11,034 bases of DNA, taken from assembly GCA_019423835.1 (NCBI GenBank), contig JAHZAR010000087.1:1-11034 (forward strand). The letters are read 5' to 3'. The notes beneath the pieces are model-generated. The model searched no databases. It was not told where the DNA came from and saw only the letters and a list, made by a program, of their open reading frames with translations. Made by a program: the position numbers and the translations under genes. Below are positions 1 through 6,514 of this stretch, piece by piece; the stretch's first letter is position 1, and each line of letters starts with the position of its first letter. This DNA comes from Clostridiales bacterium (GTDB lineage: Bacteria > Bacillota > Clostridia > Lachnospirales > Lachnospiraceae).

Positions 1-20
1 CTCGGTTCGGGCAGCGGCTG

Positions 21-43
21 ATTTTGTGCGTTCCGCACAAAAT
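21..43 (-). terminator. Hairpin at the 3' end of gcvPB (possible terminator)
   Basis: The sequence ATTTTGTGCG (21-30) is perfectly complementary to CGCACAAAAT (34-43) across a 3-nt loop. The right arm reaches the first base of the gcvPB stop codon (43-45). It sits where a terminator for the dehydrogenase-gcvPA-gcvPB operon would be expected. No clear U-run follows on the minus strand, where the next bases read CAGCCGCTGCC. It could therefore be an mRNA 3'-end stabilising hairpin rather than a classical intrinsic terminator. Confidence 0.5.
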
Positions 44-1608
44 TAGTCTTCGTTGTATTTTCTCAGGTATACTTTCCAAGTGGTTGCCCATCTTGCCGGA
101 TCGTCCATGCCGGATTCGTCTACCTGATGTGTCACGCTTCTGTGAGGAGCGGTCTTGATGATCTCCGGATTCTCATGAGCCTCCTTGAATACGTACTTCA
201 GAGTCTCGATGTACTCGTCGATATCCTTCTTGGATGGTGTCTCTGTCGGCTCTAAGGTCATCGGCTCAGGCAGATAGAATGGATGGTGGGAAGTCCAGTA
301 ATGCATACCGAAATCCATCATTCTTCTCTGAACATCCAGTGTGCCGATTCCTGTTTCCTTCTCCAGATTCTCTAAGGAGTATCTTGCCTGCTCTACTCTC
401 TGGTTGTTTCCATCCTGGTAGTATGCAGAAACCTCCGGAAGCTCCATCAGTTTCTTGAACAGGTAGTTGTTGTTTAATACAGAGGTCTTTGCAACCTGGT
501 ATAAGCCGTCCGGACCCATGCTTCTGATCCAGCAGTATGCCTTTAACACAACCTCAGCAACGCCGTACCACTCTCTTACCTTGCCAACTGCATTTGGATT
601 GGAGCAGATGTCATAGTTGAAGAAATATTTCTCTCCATCGTAGTCGATGATTGGAGCCGGCAGGTATTTAACCAGATCCTTCTGAACGCCTGTAGCGCCG
701 CAGGCCGGGCCGCCGCATCCGTGAGGTGTGGAGAAGGTCTTGTGCAGGTTGAAGAAGCACATATCGAATCCGGCATCTCTTGCTCTTGTAACTCCTAAGA
801 GGCCGTTTGCATTTGCCTGATCGTAAGCGCAGAGACCGCCGATGGAGTGAACGTAGTCAACGAACTCTTTTACATGGCCGTTGTAAACTCCTGTATCCTC
901 CGGGTTTGCCACAATGTAGCCTGCTGTCTTCTCAGAGCATGCTGCCTTTAACTGCTCTAAGGTCGGAAGTCCTGTCACCGGATCTGGCTGTAAGTAGATG
1001 ATCTTAAATCCGGCTACTGCAGGAGCTGCCGCATCGGACGGATGGGAGTAAATGGTTGTGATGATCTCATCTCTGTCCTCTCCCTTGTCCTTGAAATAAG
1101 CACGGATAACGGAAGCCATGGTCATGATACCCTGGGAACCGCCGCTTGGCTGGAAGGAGAAGTGATCCATTCCGGAAATCTCGCACATATACTTATCTGT
1201 ATTGTAGAAAATCTCCAGCATTCCCTGTACAGTGGACGGATCCTGTAATGGATGGTAGTCGCGGATCAGGGCTGCCAACTGCTCGTTTACCTTGGGGCTG
1301 TACTTAACTGTACAGGTTCCCTGGCCGATCTCGATGTTTACATCAGCGCCTAATGTCTGCTGTGCCAGTCTTGCATAGTGGCGAAGAACACGGCTCTGGG
1401 ACATTTCCGGCAGGTTTAACTTTGTGCTTCTCTTCATGCCCTCCGGAATAGCTGCTGTACCTTTTACTTCCTTGGCAACCTCTTCCTCAGGAGCACCTAC
1501 TAAAATACCTCTCTCACCTGGGGTGCTTAACTCGTAAATGATCGGCTCATCCCATTTTGCCTGGTGAAATTTTGTTCTGACCTTTGATGATCTATCTATT
1601 CTTTTCAC
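43..1608 (-). CDS. gcvPB: Glycine dehydrogenase (decarboxylating) subunit 2-like protein, divergent GcvPB family
   Basis: The product is 521 aa, and the family is usually about 480-500 aa. GcvPB is the PLP-carrying half of the two-subunit P-protein, which decarboxylates glycine and passes the aminomethyl group to lipoyl-GcvH. The PLP-lysine motif NLHKTFSTPHG is intact (Lys290), as are QPSGGSQG (153-160), an Asp in AYDQANAN (Asp263) and the C-terminal EPTET segment. Other signatures are changed. The SAHGTNPASA segment of known P-proteins reads SHPSDAAAP (188-196). DGANxN has become DQANAN. PHGGGGPG has become PHGCGGPAC. The start is GTG at 1606-1608 behind AAAGGAAT; the nearby ATG at 1614-1616 is out of frame. 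It begins 23 nt after the gcvPA stop, so the two are co-transcribed. Membership in the family is clear. That glycine is its substrate is only an inference from homology, and it is weakened by these changes and by the absence of gcvH and gcvT. Confidence 0.88.
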   Translation of the reverse strand: MKRIDRSSKVRTKFHQAKWDEPIIYELSTPGERGILVGAPEEEVAKEVKGTAAIPEGMKRSTKLNLPEMSQSRVLRHYARLAQQTLGADVNIEIGQGTCTVKYSPKVNEQLAALIRDYHPLQDPSTVQGMLEIFYNTDKYMCEISGMDHFSFQPSGGSQGIMTMASVIRAYFKDKGEDRDEIITTIYSHPSDAAAPAVAGFKIIYLQPDPVTGLPTLEQLKAACSEKTAGYIVANPEDTGVYNGHVKEFVDYVHSIGGLCAYDQANANGLLGVTRARDAGFDMCFFNLHKTFSTPHGCGGPACGATGVQKDLVKYLPAPIIDYDGEKYFFNYDICSNPNAVGKVREWYGVAEVVLKAYCWIRSMGPDGLYQVAKTSVLNNNYLFKKLMELPEVSAYYQDGNNQRVEQARYSLENLEKETGIGTLDVQRRMMDFGMHYWTSHHPFYLPEPMTLEPTETPSKKDIDEYIETLKYVFKEAHENPEIIKTAPHRSVTHQVDESGMDDPARWATTWKVYLRKYNED

Positions 1609-1631
1609 AATATCATTCCTTTCCGCGCAGC

Positions 1632-3023
1632 CTATTTGATAACCTCAGCGATTGCTGCTGCCAGTGTATCCAGATCTTCCTTCACATGAACCTCTGTCAC
1701 GCAGTACAGAGCAGACTGTCCCAGATTCGGGAACTCCTTGGATAAGTCCTTTCCTCCGAAGATACCCTTTGCAAGGAGAGCCTTGTTGATCTCCTCAACC
1801 GTCTTTCCTGTCTCTGTAAAGTCAACGACAAACTCTTTGAAGAATACGCTTCCGAATGGATTTACCTTGATTCCAGGAATCTCGGAGAGCTTCTTTGCAG
1901 CGTACTGTGCATTTGCCATGATTAACTCGTCAACCTCTGCCATACCCTGAGGTCCCATGGTAGCCAGGTAAACGCCTGCTGTGATTCCCCAAAGGGCAGA
2001 CTGTGTACCAACGTACTCTTTGCCATGTTCTCTGTGGTGTCCGAAAGAAGTTCTGTCGTAGGCAACATCACCGAAGCCGTACTCGCCTGGCTCGGAAGTC
2101 GGAGCGATACCAAACAGTCTGGACGGGAACTCCATAACGAACTTCTCATCATCTGTTGTAGCCATAAATCCGGACTGGCCGCCGCCGTAGAACATATGAA
2201 TGCCCAGTGGCTGTAAGTCGCCGCATACAATATCTGCACCGTATGTAGGAGGTGTAGCCAGAACACCTAAGGAAATCGGGTCGATACCTACCAGGCTTAA
2301 TCCGCCTGCTGCATGTACGGCATCGGAGATAGCCTGTCCGTTTGGCTCAATCACACCTAAGTAGTTCGGGTTCTCGAAATACATACCGATTACATCGTCG
2401 TTTAATTTTGCCTTCAGGTCGTCTAAATCAATGGTTCCCTGAGCAGTTGCCTTTACCTTCTCGAACTTGATTACGCTTTCTGCGTAGTTCTTCATGACGG
2501 CCAGCTTCTGAGGATCGATAATCTCAGGAACCAGAACAACTGAGCGGTTTGTGATTCTCTGTGCCATTCTTACTGTTGTAGCGGCAGCCTGGGCCCAGTC
2601 CATAGTAGGTACGTTTACAACGTCCATATCTACTAACTCGGCAACCATGCTGGCATACTCAAACAGAGACTGGAAACGTCCCTCATCATTGTATGGCTCG
2701 CCGCCGTATGCTGTTAAGAACTCGCCCTTTCCGTTGATCTCGTCACAGATAGCCGGAACATAGTGCTGCCAGCAGCCTGCACCTAAGAAGTTTAAGTTCT
2801 TGTGGCAGTCTGTATCCTTGGAGAGAACTTTCTCCACGTGTCTTCTCAGCTCATACTCGGAACCAAATGCTTTTGGCAGGTTCATGTTCTCCTTTAATTT
2901 TAAAATCTCTGGAACGTTCTTGTGAAGCTCCTCCAGAGAGTTCATTCCGATCTCGTGGAGCATCTCCTCCTGAATCTCAGGAACTGAGTTCGGTATGTAA
3001 GGATGGCTTGCATATCCTTTCAT
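1632..3023 (-). CDS. gcvPA: Glycine dehydrogenase (decarboxylating) subunit 1-like protein, divergent GcvPA family
   Basis: The product is 463 aa and pairs with the GcvPB-like protein to form a heteromeric PLP enzyme; subunit 1 itself carries no PLP lysine. Family marks are an N-terminal IPNSVPEIQEEML segment (10-22), LNLP near residue 48, FLGAGCWQHYVPAI (79-92), FLTAY...FEYASMVAEL (102-130), ENPNYLGVIE (217-226) and MFYGGGQSGFMAT (277-289). The region that in ordinary GcvPA reads TPYQPEISQGTLQ is here GGEPYNDEGRFQS. The C-terminal TREQHIRREKATSNICTNQ stretch is replaced by a segment around RTSFGHHREHGKEYVGTQ (324-341). I chose ATG 3021-3023 because AAGGAGG (3034-3040) lies 10 nt upstream; an in-frame ATG at 3110 has no good ribosome binding site and would add 29 unconserved residues. 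It follows the dehydrogenase gene by 127 nt and precedes gcvPB by 23 nt. Confidence 0.88.
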   Translation of the reverse strand: MKGYASHPYIPNSVPEIQEEMLHEIGMNSLEELHKNVPEILKLKENMNLPKAFGSEYELRRHVEKVLSKDTDCHKNLNFLGAGCWQHYVPAICDEINGKGEFLTAYGGEPYNDEGRFQSLFEYASMVAELVDMDVVNVPTMDWAQAAATTVRMAQRITNRSVVLVPEIIDPQKLAVMKNYAESVIKFEKVKATAQGTIDLDDLKAKLNDDVIGMYFENPNYLGVIEPNGQAISDAVHAAGGLSLVGIDPISLGVLATPPTYGADIVCGDLQPLGIHMFYGGGQSGFMATTDDEKFVMEFPSRLFGIAPTSEPGEYGFGDVAYDRTSFGHHREHGKEYVGTQSALWGITAGVYLATMGPQGMAEVDELIMANAQYAAKKLSEIPGIKVNPFGSVFFKEFVVDFTETGKTVEEINKALLAKGIFGGKDLSKEFPNLGQSALYCVTEVHVKEDLDTLAAAIAEVIK

Positions 3024-3061
3024 TTTTATAATTCCTCCTTTAATTTCGGGTTTTATATTAC

Positions 3062-3093
3062 GGGGAAACGAGGCGCCCTGCCCCATTTTCCCC
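3062..3093 (-). other. Intercistronic stem-loop between the dehydrogenase and gcvPA
   Basis: GGGGAAA (3062-3068) pairs with TTTCCCC (3087-3093) around an 18-nt GC-rich loop containing GGCGCC. It lies in the 127-nt gap upstream of the gcvPA ribosome binding site. It may mark a processing or mRNA-stability point in the operon. The stem is short and chance occurrence is possible. Confidence 0.3.
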
Positions 3094-3150
3094 TCAATCT
3101 CTTCCTTCATGCAGTCTGCACTGCCCCAGGACAGCTTCCAGAACGGCTGA

Positions 3151-3948
3151 TTATGCGATTCCGCCGCCGTCTACTACCAGCGCTGCACCTGTGATCCAGC
3201 TTGATAAGTCGCTTGCCAGGAAAAGAACTGCATTTGCAATATCCTCCGGCATACCGATTCTTGCAAGAGGTCTGCCAGTTCCGCAGTCTGCCAGATAAGC
3301 ATCCATCTGTGCGTCGTTCTCCTTTACAAGGCCTGTCTGTCTTCCCTCGTCACGAAGCATAGCTGTATCTGTGTCGCCAGGGTTTACGCTGTTGACACGG
3401 ATGTTCTGATGACCGTGGTCGATTGCCATAGCTCTTGTCACATTTACAATACCGCCCTTAACTGCGCAGTATGCTGCAGCCTGATCGCCGCCCTTTAAGC
3501 CCCAGCCGGAACCTGTGTTGATGATGCTTCCGCCGCCGTTTGCTGCCATTACCGGGATTGTATACTTGGAGAACAGGAACAGTCCCTTTAATCCTACATC
3601 GAGAACGAAATCCCACTCCTTCTCTGTCAGGTCTGCGATAGTCTTTCTTACTGTAACGCCTGCATTGTTGTGCAGAATATCAATTCTTCCGTATTTTGCT
3701 ACAATGGCGTCAATCGTTGCCTTTACCTGCTCCTCGTTCGTAACATCACATTTGAAGAATGTCACATCCCTGCCTGCCTGGCGAAGCTCCTCAGCTTTTT
3801 CCTCACCCTTCGGGCTGATATCCACCATAGCTACCTTTGCACCGTAAGCGGAGAGAATCTCTACAACTCCCAGTCCGATTCCTGAACTTCCGCCTGTAAC
3901 AACGGCTACTTTGCCAGTCAGGTTTAATGGATCTTTCTTTGTGATCAT
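3151..3948 (-). CDS. Short-chain dehydrogenase/reductase (SDR, classical type)
   Basis: The product is 265 aa, typical of classical SDRs, which are cytosolic NAD(P)-dependent oxidoreductases acting on alcohols or ketones. Visible motifs are the Rossmann glycine motif TGGSSGIG (18-25), an Asp at the end of beta-2 (Asp43, suggesting NAD rather than NADP), CDVT (67-70), NNAG (94-97), Ser147, the YxxxK pair Tyr160/Lys164 and NPGDTDTAM. The Asn of the catalytic tetrad, normally in a VNLKG context, is Gly119 here (DVGLKG). The start is ATG 3946-3948, where AGGAGG lies 9 nt upstream. The ATG three codons earlier (3955-3957) abuts the AGGAGG and is unlikely. This is the first gene of the sigma-54-controlled operon, so it probably oxidises or reduces a compound handled by the GcvPA/GcvPB-like enzyme. 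The substrate cannot be named from sequence. Confidence 0.9.
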   Translation of the reverse strand: MITKKDPLNLTGKVAVVTGGSSGIGLGVVEILSAYGAKVAMVDISPKGEEKAEELRQAGRDVTFFKCDVTNEEQVKATIDAIVAKYGRIDILHNNAGVTVRKTIADLTEKEWDFVLDVGLKGLFLFSKYTIPVMAANGGGSIINTGSGWGLKGGDQAAAYCAVKGGIVNVTRAMAIDHGHQNIRVNSVNPGDTDTAMLRDEGRQTGLVKENDAQMDAYLADCGTGRPLARIGMPEDIANAVLFLASDLSSWITGAALVVDGGGIA

Positions 3949-4002
3949 AAATGTCATCCTCCTTTATATATGTTCATTATTAATGTGTACAGGTTACCGG
4001 TT

Positions 4003-4053
4003 AAAACAGAAGCTGTTTCTGCTCTTGCAGCCTATCGCTTTCTCTTCTGTTTT
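4003..4053 (-). other. Stem-loop in the leader RNA of the dehydrogenase-gcv operon
   Basis: In the roughly 130-nt untranslated leader predicted from the -24/-12 promoter, AAAACAGAAG (4003-4012) pairs perfectly with CTTCTGTTTT (4044-4053). The 31-nt loop holds its own small hairpin, CTGC (4019-4022) with GCAG (4027-4030). A competing pairing, CAGAA (4007-4011) with TTCTG (4017-4021), would break the outer stem. It does not match the glycine riboswitch core as I know it. Regulatory function is unproven. Confidence 0.3.
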
Positions 4054-4092
4054 GCTTTTAAAAGCCGTATCCTTTTTCACTCATTTATTAAA

Positions 4093-4107
4093 GCAAGGTC
4101 CATGCCA
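4093..4107 (-). promoter_or_regulatory. Sigma-54 (-24/-12) promoter of the dehydrogenase-gcvPA-gcvPB operon
   Basis: On the minus strand the sequence reads TTGGCATGGACCTTGCTTT. The -24 GG (4105-4106) and -12 GC (4093-4094) are separated by exactly 10 bp, as sigma-54 requires, and the flanks match TGGCA-N-TTGCT. It predicts a start near 4081 and a leader of about 130 nt. It is nearly identical to the promoter at 6458-6472 and lies next to an enhancer-binding-protein gene, which makes it very plausible. Confidence 0.85.
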
Positions 4108-4221
4108 AAAAAGCAGAACTTTTTCATTTATCTCAATTTTATTCCCTCATTATCGGGAAAACAGCCTTTTTTCCTGAATAAAATGCCGCTTTTTGTTTTT
4201 TTATTTTCTTTTGTGCTTCCC

Positions 4222-4326
4222 TGTCAAAAGCTCTTTTTGCCATTTTAATGTCACCTGATTTGCCATATTTTCCAGGTTTCGGTGGCAAATGTCAATAGTT
4301 TGTCATATTTTTACAGGATATTGTCA
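4222..4326. promoter_or_regulatory. Probable activator binding region (TGTCA boxes) for the operon promoter
   Basis: Five TGTCA boxes in the same orientation occur at 4222, 4249, 4290, 4301 and 4322; the last three are spaced 11 and 21 bp, about one and two helical turns. An inverted pair, TTTGCCA (4259-4265) and TGGCAAA (4283-4289), is interleaved. The boxes lie about 115-220 bp upstream of the -24 element at 4105, a normal place for enhancer sites of a sigma-54 activator. The same box recurs upstream of the transporter gene. Binding by the adjacent regulator is inferred. The gap 3949-4411 otherwise holds only the promoters and leader. Confidence 0.6.
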
Positions 4327-4349
4327 TCATTTTTCCGGTGTGTTATAAT
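4321..4349 (+). promoter_or_regulatory. Sigma-A promoter of the enhancer-binding-protein gene
   Basis: TTGTCA (-35, 4321-4326) and a perfect TATAAT (-10, 4344-4349) are separated by the ideal 17 bp, giving a start near 4356. The -35 overlaps the TGTCA box at 4322, and another TGTCA lies at 4355, at the start site. An activator bound there could block its own transcription. The ribosome binding site AGGGGG (4399-4404) lies 7 nt before the ATG. Confidence 0.75.
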
Positions 4350-4411
4350 CTAGCTGTCAAACTGTACATTCTGCTGTATTAACATTACACTCAATTATAG
4401 GGGGAACAAAT

Positions 4412-6133
4412 ATGACTCAATTAGAAGATATACGTTCTGCCGTTGAGCACTTTGTTTCAGCAGCTGCTGAGGCTTTCCGCGTAGAAGCCGCCGTCTTTGA
4501 TAATGAGAGCAGTCTGTTTTTCTGCACTCCTACCTATCTGAAAAAAAAGGGCAATGCGGTCCACTACGCATTCATCCAGGATGTAATTGTCAATGGCAAT
4601 GTCCTTGTCACAGAGCCTGGCAAAATGCCTGCCTGTATCGGATGCCGCTTCAATGAGCACTGTCCCGCTACCATGGAGATCCTCTGCTGTATTCACAGCG
4701 GAACCGAAGTGGCCGGGGTAATTTCCTTTACCGCCTTTACGAAAGAAGGGCAAAAGCGCATCTCCGAAAATACGGACATCTACCTGAATGCCATCACAAA
4801 GCTCTCAAGCCTGATCGGTGAATACCTTCAGCAGCTCTCAGACGACAGCTCCGCGGCAGATACAGAAAACCTGATCGAGAATCTGATGGCGCTGTACGAG
4901 CAGCCGCTGCTCCTGACAGATCCCAACGGCGTCGTTCTGCGCTACAACAGTCTGGCGGCAAAGGTTCTCAAATTCTGTAATGTGTCTGCTACCAGCCTTC
5001 GCCAGATCTTTTCTGAGGACACAGCCAGAAAAATCACCTCCGGCAATGATCTGTATGAAAAGAAGGTATCCATCGGTGAGAATACAGCCAAGGTAACGAC
5101 CCGCTCCATCTACTCCGGAGACCACATTCATTCGATTCTTGTGAGGATTTCCAATGAGTTCTACGAAAGCCAGGCAGAATCCGGCTCCTTCCAGCAGCTC
5201 ATCGGCTCCAGCAGGGAATTCGCCCAGATCCAGAAGATGATCAAGCGGGTGGCCGACAGCCCCACTCCCATCCTGATTACAGGAGAGACGGGAACAGGAA
5301 AAGAACTGGTAGCCCGGTCCATCCATGAACAGAGCCGCAGGGCAAAGTATCCGTTTGTGGCCATCAACTGTTCCAGCATTCCGGAAAACCTCTTCGAGAG
5401 CGAGCTGTTCGGCTACGAGGAGGGCTCCTTTACCGGAGCCAAGAAGGGAGGAAAAATCGGAAAGATTGAGCTTGCCCAGGGCGGAACCCTGTTTCTCGAC
5501 GAGCTGGGAGAAATGCCCCTTTCCGTTCAGCCAAAGCTGCTGCGCGTCCTTCAGGAATATGAGCTGGAACGAGTGGGCTCCACGAAAAAAATCCACCTCG
5601 ATATAAGGATTGTGGCCGCCACCAACCGGGATCTTGCCGATATGATCAAAGAGGGAAAGTTTCGGGAGGATCTCTTCTACCGTATCAGCGTAATCAATAT
5701 CAAGCTGCCTCCCCTCAGAGAGCGGAGAGAGGACATCATGCCCATCAGCAGAAATTATCTCGAGCTGCTGCAGACACGGATGAGCACTCCGCTGCGAAAA
5801 ATTTCATCGGAAGCAGAGCGCCTGTTCCTCAATTACCCCTGGCCAGGAAATATCCGGGAGCTTCAGAATGTCATTGAATATGCGGCCAATCTCTGCGACG
5901 GGGAGACGCTGGAGCTTTCCGATCTGCCGGAACATCTGATTTCAAAGGCGAATCTGGAGCTCAGTGAAAAACAGACAACCCGCTCCGGCCATCTTCCTGA
6001 TTCCCAGGAAAAACAGATTCAGGAACTTCTGGCAACCTACGGACATACCCTTGAGGGCAAAAAGCGGATTGCAGCTGCTCTGGGAATCAGCCTCAGAACT
6101 CTCTACCGCAAACTGAATCAGATGGAGCTCTGA
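4412..6133 (+). CDS. Sigma-54-dependent transcriptional activator (enhancer-binding protein)
   Basis: The product is 573 aa. It would bind upstream DNA sites and use ATP hydrolysis to open promoters held by RNA polymerase-sigma-54. Three parts are visible. First is an N-terminal sensory region (about 1-140, GAF-like) with a cysteine cluster, CIGC (75-78), Cys84 and Cys92-Cys93, possibly binding metal or sensing redox state. Second is a PAS-like region (about 150-250; LLLTDPNGVVLRYN). Third is an AAA+ domain (about 262-490) with Walker A GETGTGKE (291-298), loop GSFTGA (338-343), Walker B LFLDE (360-364) and sensor II WPGNIREL (477-484). A Fis-type helix-turn-helix closes the protein (about 545-573). 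The sigma-54-contacting loop is usually GAFTGA; Ser for Ala is a known tolerated variant. It lies between two genes or operons with -24/-12 promoters, so these are its likely targets. The signal is unknown. Confidence 0.93.
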   Translation: MTQLEDIRSAVEHFVSAAAEAFRVEAAVFDNESSLFFCTPTYLKKKGNAVHYAFIQDVIVNGNVLVTEPGKMPACIGCRFNEHCPATMEILCCIHSGTEVAGVISFTAFTKEGQKRISENTDIYLNAITKLSSLIGEYLQQLSDDSSAADTENLIENLMALYEQPLLLTDPNGVVLRYNSLAAKVLKFCNVSATSLRQIFSEDTARKITSGNDLYEKKVSIGENTAKVTTRSIYSGDHIHSILVRISNEFYESQAESGSFQQLIGSSREFAQIQKMIKRVADSPTPILITGETGTGKELVARSIHEQSRRAKYPFVAINCSSIPENLFESELFGYEEGSFTGAKKGGKIGKIELAQGGTLFLDELGEMPLSVQPKLLRVLQEYELERVGSTKKIHLDIRIVAATNRDLADMIKEGKFREDLFYRISVINIKLPPLRERREDIMPISRNYLELLQTRMSTPLRKISSEAERLFLNYPWPGNIRELQNVIEYAANLCDGETLELSDLPEHLISKANLELSEKQTTRSGHLPDSQEKQIQELLATYGHTLEGKKRIAAALGISLRTLYRKLNQMEL

Positions 6134-6179
6134 CTTCTCTCTTCTCTGTGTCTTTCTGTAATCTGTATTATAGAAGGCA

Positions 6180-6226
6180 GGCTGGAAGCTGTGCGGAAAT
6201 GTCCGCGCTTCCAGCCAAAAATTTTT
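6180..6226 (+). terminator. Intrinsic terminator of the activator gene
   Basis: GGCTGGAAGC (6180-6189) pairs perfectly with GCTTCCAGCC (6207-6216). After a 3-nt bulge, GCGGA (6193-6197) pairs with TCCGC (6202-6206) around a 4-nt loop. An AAAAATTTTTACTTTT tail follows. It begins 46 nt after the stop codon and separates the regulator transcript from the transporter gene. Confidence 0.8.
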
Positions 6227-6243
6227 ACTTTTCTTAAGATTAT

Positions 6244-6293
6244 TGTCAGATTTGACACTTCTTTGACATCCTCTATGACAGATTTTATTGTCA
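6244..6293. promoter_or_regulatory. Probable activator binding region (TGTCA/TGACA boxes) for the transporter promoter
   Basis: Five copies of TGTCA or its complement TGACA fall within 50 bp: TGTCA at 6244, TGACA at 6253, 6264 and 6276, and TGTCA at 6289, spaced 9-13 bp. They lie about 165-215 bp upstream of the -24 element at 6459. The cluster mirrors that before the dehydrogenase operon and ends in TTGTCAATTTGCC, which resembles TTGACATTTGCC at 4284-4295 on the minus strand. Between here and the promoter (about 6300-6455) there is only AT-rich sequence with no gene. Confidence 0.65.
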
Positions 6294-6457
6294 ATTTGCC
6301 CTCATGATTTCTGTTTTTCCCGCCTCCTGCTCTCCGCCTGGCAGCCTTATTCCCTCCCTTTACAAAATTTTAACCAACGACAAAAACCCTTTTTTTCAGC
6401 GTTTTTTTATCAAACTATAATGTATTTTTTATATCTTTTTCACACTTTTTCTTTTCT

Positions 6458-6472
6458 TGGCATCTTTCTTGC
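6458..6472 (+). promoter_or_regulatory. Sigma-54 (-24/-12) promoter of the NhaC-family transporter
   Basis: The sequence reads TTGGCATCTTTCTTGCTTT, with -24 GG (6459-6460) and -12 GC (6471-6472) exactly 10 bp apart. It predicts a start near 6484 and a leader of about 30 nt before the ATG, with the ribosome binding site GAGGAGG at 6501-6507. It matches the promoter at 4093-4107 at 15 of 19 positions. Confidence 0.85.
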
Positions 6473-6514
6473 TTTATAGTTAGACAACAATTCCATAAAA
6501 GAGGAGGAAACTAT

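Noticed and set aside
3949..4081. Glycine riboswitch in the leader of the gcv-like operon
   Set aside because: Glycine riboswitches are common before gcv genes, so I looked for the conserved tandem core. I saw none of it; only simple hairpins are present.
3911..4248. Small plus-strand open frames in the dehydrogenase-regulator gap
   Set aside because: They overlap the -24/-12 promoter and leader, are Phe/Leu-rich from AT-rich DNA, and show no ribosome binding site or family similarity.
4838..5596. 252-codon minus-strand open frame inside the activator gene
   Set aside because: It is antisense to the AAA+ domain, whose motifs are all intact on the plus strand. The composition is that of a codon shadow.
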